A stretch of 64,000 bases of DNA from Oscillospiraceae bacterium. Lineage in GTDB: Bacteria; Bacillota; Clostridia; Oscillospirales; Ruminococcaceae. Within the stretch, counting starts at the first letter, position 1. Every line of letters starts with the position of its first letter. The notes under the pieces are model-generated. The model did not search any database. It was not told where the DNA came from and saw only the letters and a program-made list of their open reading frames with translations. Below are positions 16,785 to 24,641 of this stretch, in pieces. The stretch lies in contig JAGASH010000003.1 of assembly GCA_017847835.1 (NCBI GenBank), forward strand, positions 123,084 through 187,083, in the 5' to 3' direction. Made by a program: the position numbers and the translations under genes.

Positions 16785-17201
16785 ATGAAGGAGTTTCTCA
16801 AAATGCAGGCAAGGAATTTTTTGCTTTGCTGCTTTTTCATCGCGATTGATATGGGCATTGTAGGGCTTGTTTTGTCGCCCGACGCGAAATTCGGCTATGA
16901 GGTGCTTTTCGTGCCGCCGATTTACGCGTTTTTATGCATGCTCCCTTCGTTTTTTATGTATTCAAAAAAAGAGCTTTCACCAAAGCGCGCCGTTATCGGA
17001 AGAATACTCCAGATTATCACAATCGAGGCTATTGTTCTCGGGATAATCATAAGTCAGCAGCCCAACACGAGCCGGTTTGATATCCTGATTATCGGAGCGT
17101 CTATTCTTGTGGTTTTCGGAGCGGTCTGGCTTGTGAATTTCCTGCGGGCGAGAAGCGACGCAAAGGAGCTGAACGAAAAGCTCAAAAAGATGAGCGGGTG
17201 A
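16785..17201 (+). CDS. DUF3021 membrane protein, first copy
   Basis: 138 residues with four predicted membrane helices (about 10-30, 44-62, 72-92, 101-120) and a Lys/Glu-rich cytoplasmic tail. Matches the DUF3021 pattern of small four-helix proteins encoded after LytTR regulators. Starts one base after the LytTR stop with GGAGGGATAGT upstream, so the two are translated together. Likely partner or inhibitor of the LytTR protein; no direct evidence in sequence beyond the pairing. Confidence 0.85.
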   Translation: MKEFLKMQARNFLLCCFFIAIDMGIVGLVLSPDAKFGYEVLFVPPIYAFLCMLPSFFMYSKKELSPKRAVIGRILQIITIEAIVLGIIISQQPNTSRFDILIIGASILVVFGAVWLVNFLRARSDAKELNEKLKKMSG

Positions 17202-17206
17202 ACGTC

Positions 17207-17235
17207 TTGACAAAAGTGCTTATTTGTGTTACAAT
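17207..17235 (+). promoter_or_regulatory. sigma-A promoter of thyX
   Basis: -35 TTGACA (17207-17212), 17-base spacer, -10 TACAAT (17230-17235). Transcription would start near 17242, just ahead of a terminator-like hairpin. Confidence 0.75.
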
Positions 17236-17249
17236 TAAAATAGCCTTTT

Positions 17250-17270
17250 CCCGATGGCACGGCTGTCGGG
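17250..17270 (+). terminator. intrinsic terminator or attenuator in the thyX leader
   Basis: CCCGATGGC (17250-17258) pairs with GCTGTCGGG (17262-17270), including two wobble pairs, followed by ATTTTTTG. It can end the LytTR-DUF3021 transcript, but it lies after the thyX promoter and before its start codon, so transcripts from that promoter must read through it. Confidence 0.6.
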
Positions 17271-17292
17271 ATTTTTTGTTTCGGGGGTAAAT

Positions 17293-18621
17293 ATGAACGA
17301 CGTTTCAAGAGCAGAAATTATTAGCTTTAACACCGACAACGACGCTGTCTGTGCCGCTTCGGCAAGAATTTCCACAACCGAGGGAAACTCGGCGGAGATT
17401 TTTCTGAAATCCCAGAACAACGAGAAAAACGGCGGACTTATCCGAAAGGTTCTCGCTTCGGGACACCGCTCCGTTATCGAACACGCTGTCTTTACAATTT
17501 CATTTACAAATGTATCGGTTTACGTCGAGCAGTTTTTTATTGAGAGCAGACTTGCTTCCTTTACCGTAAAATCGCGCAGATACGTTGATTTCAGCAACAC
17601 CGGCTATTACATTCCGGAAAATCTCGGCAAGGAGAGCGCAGACCTCTACAAGGAGTATATGGACGCTGCTTTTTTGGCGTATGCAAAGCTGCTGGAGCTT
17701 GAAATCCCGAAGGAGGACGCGAGATTTTTGCTGCCCTATTCGTTCTTCAGCAATTTTTACTGCACGATGAACGCGCGCGAGCTTATCGGCTTGATAAATT
17801 CAATCAGAAACGGCAGAGGAAAGCACTCCGAGGAACTTCAGAATATCGCAGAGCAGCTTATTGAACAGCTTCGTGAGATTTTCCCGTGCATTTCCGAGGA
17901 GTTTTTCGGGCGCGAGGACGGCGAATTTGCAAACCGGTCGGCGGATTGTGAGAAGATGACCAAGCTTTACGAAAACGAAACGGGTAAGGTTGAGCTTGTA
18001 AATGCGCCGAAGGAGCCGGCAAAGCTGCTGGAAATCGCTCTAAAAGCGACGGGAGAAAGCGTGAAATCCCCGAAAGAGCTGCTTTCCGACAGACGACCGC
18101 GTGCGCTTGAACAGCTGAGTTATTCGTTTTTGATAAAGGACGTGACGCTTGCGGGAATTACGCATATAGTTCGTCACAGAATGCAGTCGGTGATTGTCCC
18201 GCCGATTGAAAACGCTGTTCCGAAGCGCAGGGTTGTGCTCCCGAAAACGGTTGAACAAAACCCGAAAGCGCGTGAAATTTACGAGCAGACGCTTGAAAAA
18301 TGCGACGGTCTGCTGAGCCTTGTGATGAAAAACAGCGAGCTTTGCCGATATATCTGTTATTTCGCGCTGAGCGGAAATCTGCTTGACGTAATGACGACGA
18401 TGAACGCGCGCGAGCTTCTGCTGTTTATACGTTTAAGAGCGTGTTCAAGAGCGCAGTGGGAGGTTCGCGGCATTTCCGAGAGAATGCTCTCTCTGCTCAG
18501 AGCGGATTATCCCGAGCTTTTCGGGCTGTATGGACCGAGCTGTTATGTTCTCGGGAACTGTCCCGAGGGAAGAATGTGCTGCGGAAAACAAAAGGAAATG
18601 ATGGAGAAATTCGGAAAATAA
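17293..18621 (+). CDS. thyX: ThyX-like FAD-dependent thymidylate synthase, double-domain form
   Basis: 442 residues, about twice the length of classical ThyX. ThyX makes dTMP from dUMP with FAD and methylene-tetrahydrofolate. Two ThyX-like halves are visible: the first has FIESRLASFTVKSRRYVDF where the signature would be RHRxxSxNExSxRY (the RHR is degraded, SRRY kept); the second has IVRHRMQSVIVPPIENAVPK (RHRxxS kept, the rest changed). Each half ends in a helical GxxH/RxxxxxxR-type region. This long form occurs in Clostridia annotated as ThyX, but the split motif leaves activity uncertain. ATG 17293 follows GGGGG; an upstream ATG at 17254 falls in the terminator stem. Confidence 0.8.
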   Translation: MNDVSRAEIISFNTDNDAVCAASARISTTEGNSAEIFLKSQNNEKNGGLIRKVLASGHRSVIEHAVFTISFTNVSVYVEQFFIESRLASFTVKSRRYVDFSNTGYYIPENLGKESADLYKEYMDAAFLAYAKLLELEIPKEDARFLLPYSFFSNFYCTMNARELIGLINSIRNGRGKHSEELQNIAEQLIEQLREIFPCISEEFFGREDGEFANRSADCEKMTKLYENETGKVELVNAPKEPAKLLEIALKATGESVKSPKELLSDRRPRALEQLSYSFLIKDVTLAGITHIVRHRMQSVIVPPIENAVPKRRVVLPKTVEQNPKAREIYEQTLEKCDGLLSLVMKNSELCRYICYFALSGNLLDVMTTMNARELLLFIRLRACSRAQWEVRGISERMLSLLRADYPELFGLYGPSCYVLGNCPEGRMCCGKQKEMMEKFGK

Positions 18622-18627
18622 AAAATC

Positions 18628-18655
18628 GAGCGCAGGAAGTGAAAAACCTGCGCTC
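18628..18655. terminator. terminator between thyX and the DUF1836 gene
   Basis: GAGCGCAGG (18628-18636) pairs with CCTGCGCTC (18647-18655), followed by TTGTTTTAG on + and by TTTTTTATTTTC on -. Serves the two converging genes. Confidence 0.85.
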
Positions 18656-18660
18656 TTGTT

Positions 18661-19266
18661 TTAGCTGTTTTTGGACTGAGTTTTTTTCGCGGATTTCGCG
18701 GGCTTTTTCGGCTCGTCGGCAGCTTCTTCGGCGGGAGCTATGCTTTTTTTCAGCTCGTCGAGCGCGTATTCCGCGTAAAATGCGCTGCCTCCCGCAATTG
18801 CAGCAGCGTGCATTACCGAAAACGAAAGCAGGGCTTCCTTCGGCTCGCCGGCACGCTTTTCGGTGTTCTTTTCGAGAACGTCCATTGTTTTCAGGAACTC
18901 CTCCTCGTACTGCTCCGTGAACAGGTTCAGCACTTCCTCCTCGCTGCGTGTTTTCAGAAGCGTTTCAATAAGCGCGCCGATATCGTTTATCGGCAAAACC
19001 GGCTTCATCACGCAGATTATGATAAGCCGAAACAGGTGAGTGCGCGAGTATTTTTTCTTGACGGGTGCGGGAATTATACCGTTTTTTACATAATTGTTTA
19101 TCATCGACGGTGTGAGAAGCGTTTCCTCCTTTGGGGAGAATTTCCCGAAAAATTTTGCCATAAGCGTAATAACTTGATCCATATAAAGCTCAATATCGGG
19201 CAAATCTTCCCAGCGCGGAAGCCGACAGTTTTCCCTTCGCGTTTCAAAAAAGTCCTTGTAATTCAT
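18661..19266 (-). CDS. DUF1836 family protein
   Basis: 201 residues. The central part fits DUF1836, a Firmicutes family with a MerR-like helix-turn-helix: IELYMDQVITLM, LLTPSMINNYVKNGIIPAP and a Lys-rich YSRTHLFRLIIICVMKPVL. The C-terminus is Ala/Lys/Glu-rich and probably unstructured. ATG 19266 has AGAAAGGAA upstream; longer frames upstream lie in promoter DNA. Probably a DNA-binding regulator, but its target is unknown. Confidence 0.82.
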   Translation of the reverse strand: MNYKDFFETRRENCRLPRWEDLPDIELYMDQVITLMAKFFGKFSPKEETLLTPSMINNYVKNGIIPAPVKKKYSRTHLFRLIIICVMKPVLPINDIGALIETLLKTRSEEEVLNLFTEQYEEEFLKTMDVLEKNTEKRAGEPKEALLSFSVMHAAAIAGGSAFYAEYALDELKKSIAPAEEAADEPKKPAKSAKKTQSKNS

Positions 19267-19306
19267 ATTTTTCCTTTCTATTAATGCTCTTGTATAACTT
19301 GTGCAT

Positions 19307-19335
19307 ATTATAACACATAATTTCCCATTTCGCAA
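19307..19335 (-). promoter_or_regulatory. sigma-A promoter of the DUF1836 gene
   Basis: On the - strand: TTGCGA (19335-19330), 17-base spacer, TATAAT (19312-19307). Confidence 0.7.
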
Positions 19336-19377
19336 GACCTTTTCACATAATTTACACAAAACGTTCACAAAACTCCC

Positions 19378-19406
19378 TTGACAAACTTGAAAAAACAATG
19401 TATAAT
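19378..19406 (+). promoter_or_regulatory. sigma-A promoter of the 2-oxoacid oxidoreductase operon
   Basis: -35 TTGACA (19378-19383), 17-base spacer, -10 TATAAT (19401-19406), about 40 bases before the P-loop ATPase gene. Confidence 0.85.
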
Positions 19407-19443
19407 GGTTTTGAAAACTAGATGAATTGCTGAAAGGAATTAT

Positions 19444-20115
19444 ATGGAATTTGGTCAAAAGAGGGTAATTCTTCTCACGGGAGATTATGGCTGCGGGAAA
19501 ACAAATCTCGCGGTAAATCTCGCGATTTTGCTTGCGGAAAAGGGAAAGGTTTCCGTTGTGGATATGGACACGGTTAACCCGTATTTCCGAACGGCGGATT
19601 TCGGGGAAACGCTCACAAAGCGCGGAATTAACGTCGTTTTCCCGCAGTATGCAAACACAAATCTCGATATACCCGTGCTGAATTTTGACCTCGAAAGCGT
19701 GATTTCCGAAAGCGATTTTACAATAATTGACATCGGCGGTTCGGACGCGGGAGCATATCCCGCGGGACGGTACGAAAGCCTGCTGAAATCGCTCGGGGAG
19801 CAGCTTGAAATGCTCTATTTGTTCAATATGTACCGACTTTGCGAGCGCTCGGCAGACGAGATTGTCAAAACGCTGCGTGAGATTGAAAGCGCGTGTCGGC
19901 TCAAATGCACGGGGCTTGTCAACAATTCAAATCTCGGTGCCGAAACCACTCGCGAAACCGTCGCGGCTTCGGGAGAATTTGCCGAAGAGGTTGCCGAGAA
20001 AACCGGCTTGCCGATAAGATTTACCTGTGTTACCGAAAACGAAAAACCAGATGAAACGCACCTGCCGATAAAGAGGCTTGTGACGCTTCCTTGGGAAACG
20101 GAGAGGGAAATATGA
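19444..20115 (+). CDS. ParA/MinD-like P-loop ATPase of the 2-oxoacid oxidoreductase operon
   Basis: 223 residues. Walker A GDYGCGKTNLAVNLA near residues 13-27, a switch-like VVDMDTVNPYF and IIDIGGSDAGAYPAG resemble SIMIBI-class NTPases (ParA/MinD/ArsA). The deviant Walker Lys of MinD is not seen: the loop reads GDYGCGKT. It overlaps the ferredoxin gene by four bases (ATGA), so it belongs to the kor operon. A role in cofactor or iron-sulfur delivery to the complex is a guess from position; no homolog with known role is recognised. Confidence 0.85.
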   Translation: MEFGQKRVILLTGDYGCGKTNLAVNLAILLAEKGKVSVVDMDTVNPYFRTADFGETLTKRGINVVFPQYANTNLDIPVLNFDLESVISESDFTIIDIGGSDAGAYPAGRYESLLKSLGEQLEMLYLFNMYRLCERSADEIVKTLREIESACRLKCTGLVNNSNLGAETTRETVAASGEFAEEVAEKTGLPIRFTCVTENEKPDETHLPIKRLVTLPWETEREI

Positions 20116-20312
20116 TTAGCATAAATTCCGAAAGATGCAAGGGCTGCGCGCTTTGTACGAGCGTCTGCCCGAAGAAAATAATAGAAATTCAGAAAACCAA
20201 GCACAATTCCAAGGGCTATTACACCGCAGAATGTACCGACAATGAAAAGTGCATTTCCTGTGCAATGTGTGCGATGATGTGTCCCGATTGCGCGATTAAG
20301 GTTGAAAAGTGA
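20112..20312 (+). CDS. korD: ferredoxin subunit of 2-oxoacid:ferredoxin oxidoreductase
   Basis: 66 residues with two [4Fe-4S] motifs: CKGCALCTSVCPKK and CISCAMCAMMCPD. This is the delta/ferredoxin subunit that takes electrons from the catalytic subunits encoded next. ATG 20112 overlaps the ATPase stop. Confidence 0.9.
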   Translation: MISINSERCKGCALCTSVCPKKIIEIQKTKHNSKGYYTAECTDNEKCISCAMCAMMCPDCAIKVEK

Positions 20313-20321
20313 GGGTGAGCA

Positions 20322-21380
20322 ATGGAAAAAGTGCTGATGAAGGGAAACGAGGCGCTCGCTGAGGCGGCAATGCGCGCAGGGTGCAAGTGTTTCTTCGGTT
20401 ATCCCATAACACCGCAGACAGAAATTTCCGCGTATCTTGCCAAAAATATGGCAAAGCGAGGCGGCGTGTTTTTACAGGCAGAAAGCGAGGTCGCTGCCAT
20501 TAATATGGTTCTCGGAGCGGCTTCGGCGGGTGTGCGCGCGATGACTTCAAGCTCAAGCCCCGGAATTTCCCTCAAGAGCGAGGGTGTTTCGTACATTGCG
20601 GCAAGCGACTTGCCGTGCGTTATCGTAAACGTTCAGCGAGGAGGTCCCGGTCTCGGAGGTATTCAGCCGTCGCAGTCGGACTATTTTCAGGCGACAAAGG
20701 CGCTCGGTCACGGAGATTTTCAGATGATTGTCTACGTGCCCGCTTCCGTTCAGGAAACGATTGATATGACCTATCTCGCGTTCAATATGGCGGATAAGTT
20801 CAGAACTCCCGTTATGATACTCTCGGACGGATTGCTCGGGCAGATGATGGAGCCCGTCGTTTTCCCGACCGTTGACGTGCAAATTCCCGATAAACCGTGG
20901 GCTTGCTGCGGTCACGAAAACAAGCGTTCACACAATATTATAAACTCGCTCTATTTGCAGCCCGACATTCTCGAAAAATCCGTAAACGAGCGCTACGAGC
21001 GCTACGAGATAATCAAGCAGACCTGCCCTATGGCTGAAAGTGATTTCTGCGAGGACGCGGAGATTGTTGTCGCGGCTTTCGGCGCTTCTGCGAGAGTGGC
21101 AAAATCGGCGGTGAACGCGGCTCGTGCAAAGGGTATAAAAGCGGGACTTTTCCGTCCCCAGACGCTCGTTCCGTTCCCCGTTGAACAGCTTAACAAGGCT
21201 TGCGAAAAGGCAAAGGTTGTTCTTTCCGTTGAGATGAATAAGGGACAGATGGTCGAGGATTTACGGCTGGCGCTGAATTGTCGGCTGCCCGTGGAGTTTT
21301 TCGGCAGACACGGCGGCATTATCCCGAGCGTCAGGGAAGTCCTCGGACAGATTGAGCAAATTCACGAAAGGATAAAGTAA
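20322..21380 (+). CDS. korA: 2-oxoacid:ferredoxin oxidoreductase, alpha subunit
   Basis: 352 residues. With the beta and gamma subunits it decarboxylates a 2-oxoacid to acyl-CoA, reducing ferredoxin; in reverse it carboxylates acyl-CoA. Recognised by the opening GNEALAEAAMRAGCKCFFGYPITPQTEI, by SSSSPGISLKSEGVSYIAAS and NVQRGGPGLGG. The substrate, 2-oxoglutarate or branched 2-oxoacids, cannot be fixed from sequence alone. Seventh base spacing to korD and GAGGGTGAGC upstream indicate one operon. Confidence 0.92.
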   Translation: MEKVLMKGNEALAEAAMRAGCKCFFGYPITPQTEISAYLAKNMAKRGGVFLQAESEVAAINMVLGAASAGVRAMTSSSSPGISLKSEGVSYIAASDLPCVIVNVQRGGPGLGGIQPSQSDYFQATKALGHGDFQMIVYVPASVQETIDMTYLAFNMADKFRTPVMILSDGLLGQMMEPVVFPTVDVQIPDKPWACCGHENKRSHNIINSLYLQPDILEKSVNERYERYEIIKQTCPMAESDFCEDAEIVVAAFGASARVAKSAVNAARAKGIKAGLFRPQTLVPFPVEQLNKACEKAKVVLSVEMNKGQMVEDLRLALNCRLPVEFFGRHGGIIPSVREVLGQIEQIHERIK

Positions 21381-21381
21381 T

Positions 21382-22143
21382 ATGTCGGTTGTTTTTGATA
21401 AACCTCACGCTTTGTGCGATGTCGCGACGCATTATTGTCCCGGCTGCACGCACGGTATTATTCACAGACTTGTTGCCGAGGTTATCGACGAGCTTCAAAT
21501 CGAGGGGAAAACCGTCGGTGTTTGTCCCGTGGGCTGCTCGGTTATGGCGTATGACTACTTCAACTGCGATATGATAGAAGCGCCTCACGGCAGAGCTCCC
21601 GCTGTTGCTACGGGAGTGAAGCGCGCAAAGCCCGATACTGTTGTTTTCACCTATCAGGGCGACGGCGACCTTGCTGCAATCGGCACCTGTGAAACCGTTC
21701 ACGCGGCGGCACGCGGCGAGAATATCACGATAATTTTCGTCAACAACACAATCTACGGAATGACGGGCGGGCAGATGGCTCCCACAACCATTCCGGGACA
21801 AATCACGCAGACTACTCCCTACGGACGAGAGCCCTCTGTTCAGGGATTTCCGATAAAGGTGTGCGAAATGCTGGCTCAGGTGGACGGAGTGGCTCTTGCG
21901 CAGAGAGTTTCCGTGGACAGCGTTCCCCATATCCGCGAAGCCAAAAACGCTATCCGAAAGGCTTTCGACAATCAGATACACAAGCGCGGCTTTTCGATAG
22001 TCGAGGTGCTTTCGACCTGCCCGACAAACTGGGGTTTGTCGCCCGAACAGTCGCTTGAACGCGTTCGCAGCGAGATGATACCGTATTTCCCGCTCGGCGT
22101 TTACAAGGACGCGGCTGTGTGGTCGGAAAAAGTTGAGGGGTGA
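21382..22143 (+). CDS. korB: 2-oxoacid:ferredoxin oxidoreductase, beta (TPP) subunit
   Basis: 253 residues. Binds thiamine pyrophosphate through GDGDLAAIGTCETVHAAARG...NN (the GDG...NN fold motif) and has YCPGCTHGIIHRL and GCSVMAYDYF near the N-terminus. Starts one base after korA. Its C-terminus overlaps the korC region. Confidence 0.92.
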   Translation: MSVVFDKPHALCDVATHYCPGCTHGIIHRLVAEVIDELQIEGKTVGVCPVGCSVMAYDYFNCDMIEAPHGRAPAVATGVKRAKPDTVVFTYQGDGDLAAIGTCETVHAAARGENITIIFVNNTIYGMTGGQMAPTTIPGQITQTTPYGREPSVQGFPIKVCEMLAQVDGVALAQRVSVDSVPHIREAKNAIRKAFDNQIHKRGFSIVEVLSTCPTNWGLSPEQSLERVRSEMIPYFPLGVYKDAAVWSEKVEG

Positions 22144-22148
22144 GCGGA

Positions 22149-22691
22149 ATGTTGACAGAAATCATAATCTCGGGCTTTGGCGGACAAGGTGCGCTTTTTG
22201 CGGGGAAGTGCCTTGCTTACAGCGCGATGATGAAGGACGTGGAAATCTCGTGGCTTCCGAGCTACGGTCCCGAAATGCGCGGCGGCACGGCAAACTGCTC
22301 GGTGTGCCTGTCCGATGAGCCGATAGGCTCTCCGCTTGTCACCGAGCCGGATATCCTTATCGCGATGAACGACCCGTCGGTTGACAAGTTTATAAACAGC
22401 GTGAAATCGGGCGGAATGGTGTTCGTGGACAGCTCCCTCGCGACAAGCAAAATCACCCGAAAAGATATCGAAGTGTTCAGGCTGTCTGCGTCACAGCTTG
22501 CCGAGGAGAAAAAGCTCGGCGGTATGGGAAACATCGTGCTGCTCGGAAAAGCGATAAAAGAGTGCGGGAAAATGCTTTTCGGAATTGACGCGAAAACGCT
22601 TCAGGAAACGTTCGCGAAGATTATTCCCGCGAAACGAGCCGCGCTTATCGAGAAAAACTCGGCGGCGCTTGCTCTGGGTGCAAATATTTGA
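22149..22691 (+). CDS. korC: 2-oxoacid:ferredoxin oxidoreductase, gamma subunit
   Basis: 180 residues. Opening [19 protein letters not shown] and [19 protein letters not shown] are the typical gamma-subunit signatures. ATG 22149 is preferred because GAGGGG sits about ten bases before it and only one base before the alternative GTG at 22140. Last gene of the five-gene operon; terminator follows. Confidence 0.9.
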   Translation: MLTEIIISGFGGQGALFAGKCLAYSAMMKDVEISWLPSYGPEMRGGTANCSVCLSDEPIGSPLVTEPDILIAMNDPSVDKFINSVKSGGMVFVDSSLATSKITRKDIEVFRLSASQLAEEKKLGGMGNIVLLGKAIKECGKMLFGIDAKTLQETFAKIIPAKRAALIEKNSAALALGANI

Positions 22692-22697
22692 CAGAAA

Positions 22698-22725
22698 AAG
22701 GCAGACATCGGAAAATGTCTGCCTT
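22698..22725 (+). terminator. terminator of the kor operon
   Basis: AAGGCAGACAT (22698-22708) pairs with ATGTCTGCCTT (22715-22725), followed by GTTTTTATTT. Because it is A-rich on the left, it may also serve the converging pectinesterase gene. Confidence 0.9.
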
Positions 22726-22729
22726 GTTT

Positions 22730-23638
22730 TTATTTGCGGAAATATTCGAGTAGAGCAGCTTTTTCCTCGTTGGAAAGCGTTTTGCTCCACGGAACGCGCC
22801 CTGCGGGTTTCTCGCCGAATTCGGCAAAACGAGCGGTTTTGTCGCGGTCGGTGTCGTTCCACTTGTCGAAGCCCTCGGGGGAAATGTGCGCGCCGTAGGT
22901 GCAGTCGATGTAGGAGCATTTCCCGTAGTCGCGCCACGGTCTTGCCAGATAAATCGAGCCCTCGGCAACGCTTTCTTCCGCGGTGAAGCGGCAATTGCTG
23001 AACACAAACCCGATTTGCTGTTCAAGCGAGTGCGCGGGAGCCGCAGTATAACCGTGTCCGCGAACGTCAAACAGCGACTTTATCTCGCAGTTTTCAAAGA
23101 GCGCGTCGCCGCAGCCGAAGATGAAATCCACGTTTCCCGAGATGAAGCAGTCACGGAAAATCTGTTTTTGGTATTCGCCGGTGCGAAGCTCGTCTTTGAG
23201 GAAACCGTCATAGCGCTCGATTAGGTCGGGCGGAAGAGGTCCGCAGAAAATCGTGTCCTGCGTTGACACGAACGAGCAGTTTTCCGCGAGAAAATCATCA
23301 GCGTAAACCGTGAGCGCGACCTCTTGCCCCTTTGTTTCGGGAAAGAGCGCGTCGTTCTCGACGGTGAGGTTTTTAAGCGTTACGCGCGGCGCAAGAACCG
23401 CCATTGTGTAGGTTCGGAATGTGACGTACTCCCTGCCTTGTTCATCGATTTTCTTCGCGTAGTCGTCGAAGATTATTCGGGTTTTTCCCGCGCCCTGACC
23501 GACAATCTCAATATCGGGAACGGAAATCTCGATTTTTTCACGAAAATCACCCTCTCCGAGGATAATTCTTGTGTGAGGTTTAACTTTGCCAAGCGCCTCT
23601 GAGAGGCTGTCGTTCGGCTTTAATAAAAGCTCTTCCAT
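22730..23638 (-). CDS. pectin methylesterase (carbohydrate esterase family 8), cytoplasmic
   Basis: 302 residues. Removes methyl esters from galacturonan, freeing sites for polygalacturonases. Right-handed beta-helix with the CE8 motifs: QDTIF at 127-131, GNVDFIFG at 168-175 (catalytic Asp171) and LARPWR at 231-236. There is no signal peptide, so it likely acts inside the cell on imported oligogalacturonides, consistent with the intracellular glycosidases across the divergent promoter region. AAAGGAG lies upstream of the start. Divergent from the large pectin operon, sharing its control region. Confidence 0.93.
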   Translation of the reverse strand: MEELLLKPNDSLSEALGKVKPHTRIILGEGDFREKIEISVPDIEIVGQGAGKTRIIFDDYAKKIDEQGREYVTFRTYTMAVLAPRVTLKNLTVENDALFPETKGQEVALTVYADDFLAENCSFVSTQDTIFCGPLPPDLIERYDGFLKDELRTGEYQKQIFRDCFISGNVDFIFGCGDALFENCEIKSLFDVRGHGYTAAPAHSLEQQIGFVFSNCRFTAEESVAEGSIYLARPWRDYGKCSYIDCTYGAHISPEGFDKWNDTDRDKTARFAEFGEKPAGRVPWSKTLSNEEKAALLEYFRK

Positions 23639-23671
23639 ATTTTTTCTCCTTTGATGATTTATACCTATTAT

Positions 23672-23700
23672 ATAATAAATTCTTTTTTTGGAAATTGCAA
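23672..23700 (-). promoter_or_regulatory. promoter of the pectin methylesterase gene
   Basis: On the - strand: TTGCAA (23700-23695), 17-base spacer, TATTAT (23677-23672). Confidence 0.65.
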
Positions 23701-23844
23701 GAGGTTATTGATTTTTTGTTAAAATTCAACAAAATTGAGGGTTTGTTTTTGACAAGCACCTGCGAAGCCTCATTGTACAGCCGATGTAAACAATGTAACG
23801 GCATTTTGAAAAATAGAATTGTGTCGAATATGTGAAAAAAAGTA

Positions 23845-23873
23845 TTGACTTTTTCAGACGATTATGTTATTAT
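23845..23873 (+). promoter_or_regulatory. main promoter of the pectin/oligogalacturonide operon
   Basis: -35 TTGACT (23845-23850), 17-base spacer, -10 TATTAT (23868-23873); start near 23880. No other equally good promoter was found in the 25 kb downstream, so it may drive most of the locus. Confidence 0.75.
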
Positions 23874-23896
23874 TAGAGTAATCAGTTTAAAAACGT

Positions 23897-23910
23897 TGTA
23901 AACGTTAACA
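23897..23910 (+). promoter_or_regulatory. LacI/CcpA-type operator
   Basis: TGTAAACGTTAACA fits the cre/LacI-family consensus TGNAANCGNWNNCA with the central CG. It lies about 20 bases after the predicted start, where a bound repressor would block elongation. Either CcpA (glucose repression) or a LacI-type sugar regulator encoded elsewhere could bind. Confidence 0.6.
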
Positions 23911-24003
23911 CAATCTGGAAATTGATTTTGTGGACGGTTTGCAAGGGGTTGATTTTCACGGAAATTGACGGGCTGTGAGTTTGAAAATTTAGGATTTGTG
24001 CAA

Positions 24004-24591
24004 ATGAACAACTTATCGTTAAAGCAGTATAAAGCCATTGATTTGGCTTTGCTGGCGGTAATTCTGGCGGTGTTCGAGGCGATTACCTCGCTTGCCGCTT
24101 CAAAATGGTTTCCGCTTCAGCTGTTTTCCTTATCTCCGACAATTATGGTGGTTTGTATCGTGATGATGAGATGGGGTGGCTGGGCGGCAATTCACGCGGT
24201 TGTCGGCGGTCTGGCTTTTTGCATCGCGACAGGCGCAGCCCCCGAGCAATATGCAATATATTGCGTCGGAAACTGTGCGGCGCTTCTGGCTCTCTTCTTC
24301 TTTAAAAAATACGGGAAGGAGCGTGTGAGAAGCTCGGCGCTCATCACCGCAGGATACGCTCTCACGGCGTTTTGCGGGACGATGGTCGGGAGATGGGCGA
24401 TAAGCCTGTTTTTTGGTGGAGAGCTTACCGCCATCGTTGACTTTTTTATAGCGGATTCACTTACACTGGTGTTCACGGTTCTTGTGGTGCTTATCGCAAG
24501 AAAGCCCGACGGACTGTTCGAGGACCAGAAAGCCTATCTTGTCCGTACAGAGGACGAACGCAATAGGCGCGAGGACAGCGATGTTCTTTGA
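24004..24591 (+). CDS. small multi-pass membrane protein, ECF S-component-like
   Basis: 195 residues with about five or six membrane helices (roughly 12-30, 36-55, 60-80, 85-100, 112-135, 145-165) and a charged C-terminal tail. The topology and opening (IDLALLAVILAVFEAI) resemble S-components of energy-coupling-factor transporters, but no family is firmly recognised. First gene after the main pectin promoter; ATG 24004 has only a weak TAGGA upstream. Its place ahead of the ABC permeases suggests a part in uptake or regulation of the locus. No function is claimed. Confidence 0.75.
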   Translation: MNNLSLKQYKAIDLALLAVILAVFEAITSLAASKWFPLQLFSLSPTIMVVCIVMMRWGGWAAIHAVVGGLAFCIATGAAPEQYAIYCVGNCAALLALFFFKKYGKERVRSSALITAGYALTAFCGTMVGRWAISLFFGGELTAIVDFFIADSLTLVFTVLVVLIARKPDGLFEDQKAYLVRTEDERNRREDSDVL

Positions 24592-24641
24592 TGTGCAGGT
24601 TAATTCTTGAAATAAATTCTTAATCTTAGGAGGTTTCAAAG

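Larger units (their letters stand above)
23639..24003. other. divergent control region of the pectin locus
   Basis: No gene. Contains the pectinesterase promoter on the - strand, the main pectin promoter on the + strand, a LacI-type palindrome downstream of it, and between them CATTGT (23771-23776) with ACAATG (23790-23795) around TGTAAAC, which repeats the left arm of the palindrome and may be a second, weaker site. Confidence 0.6.
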
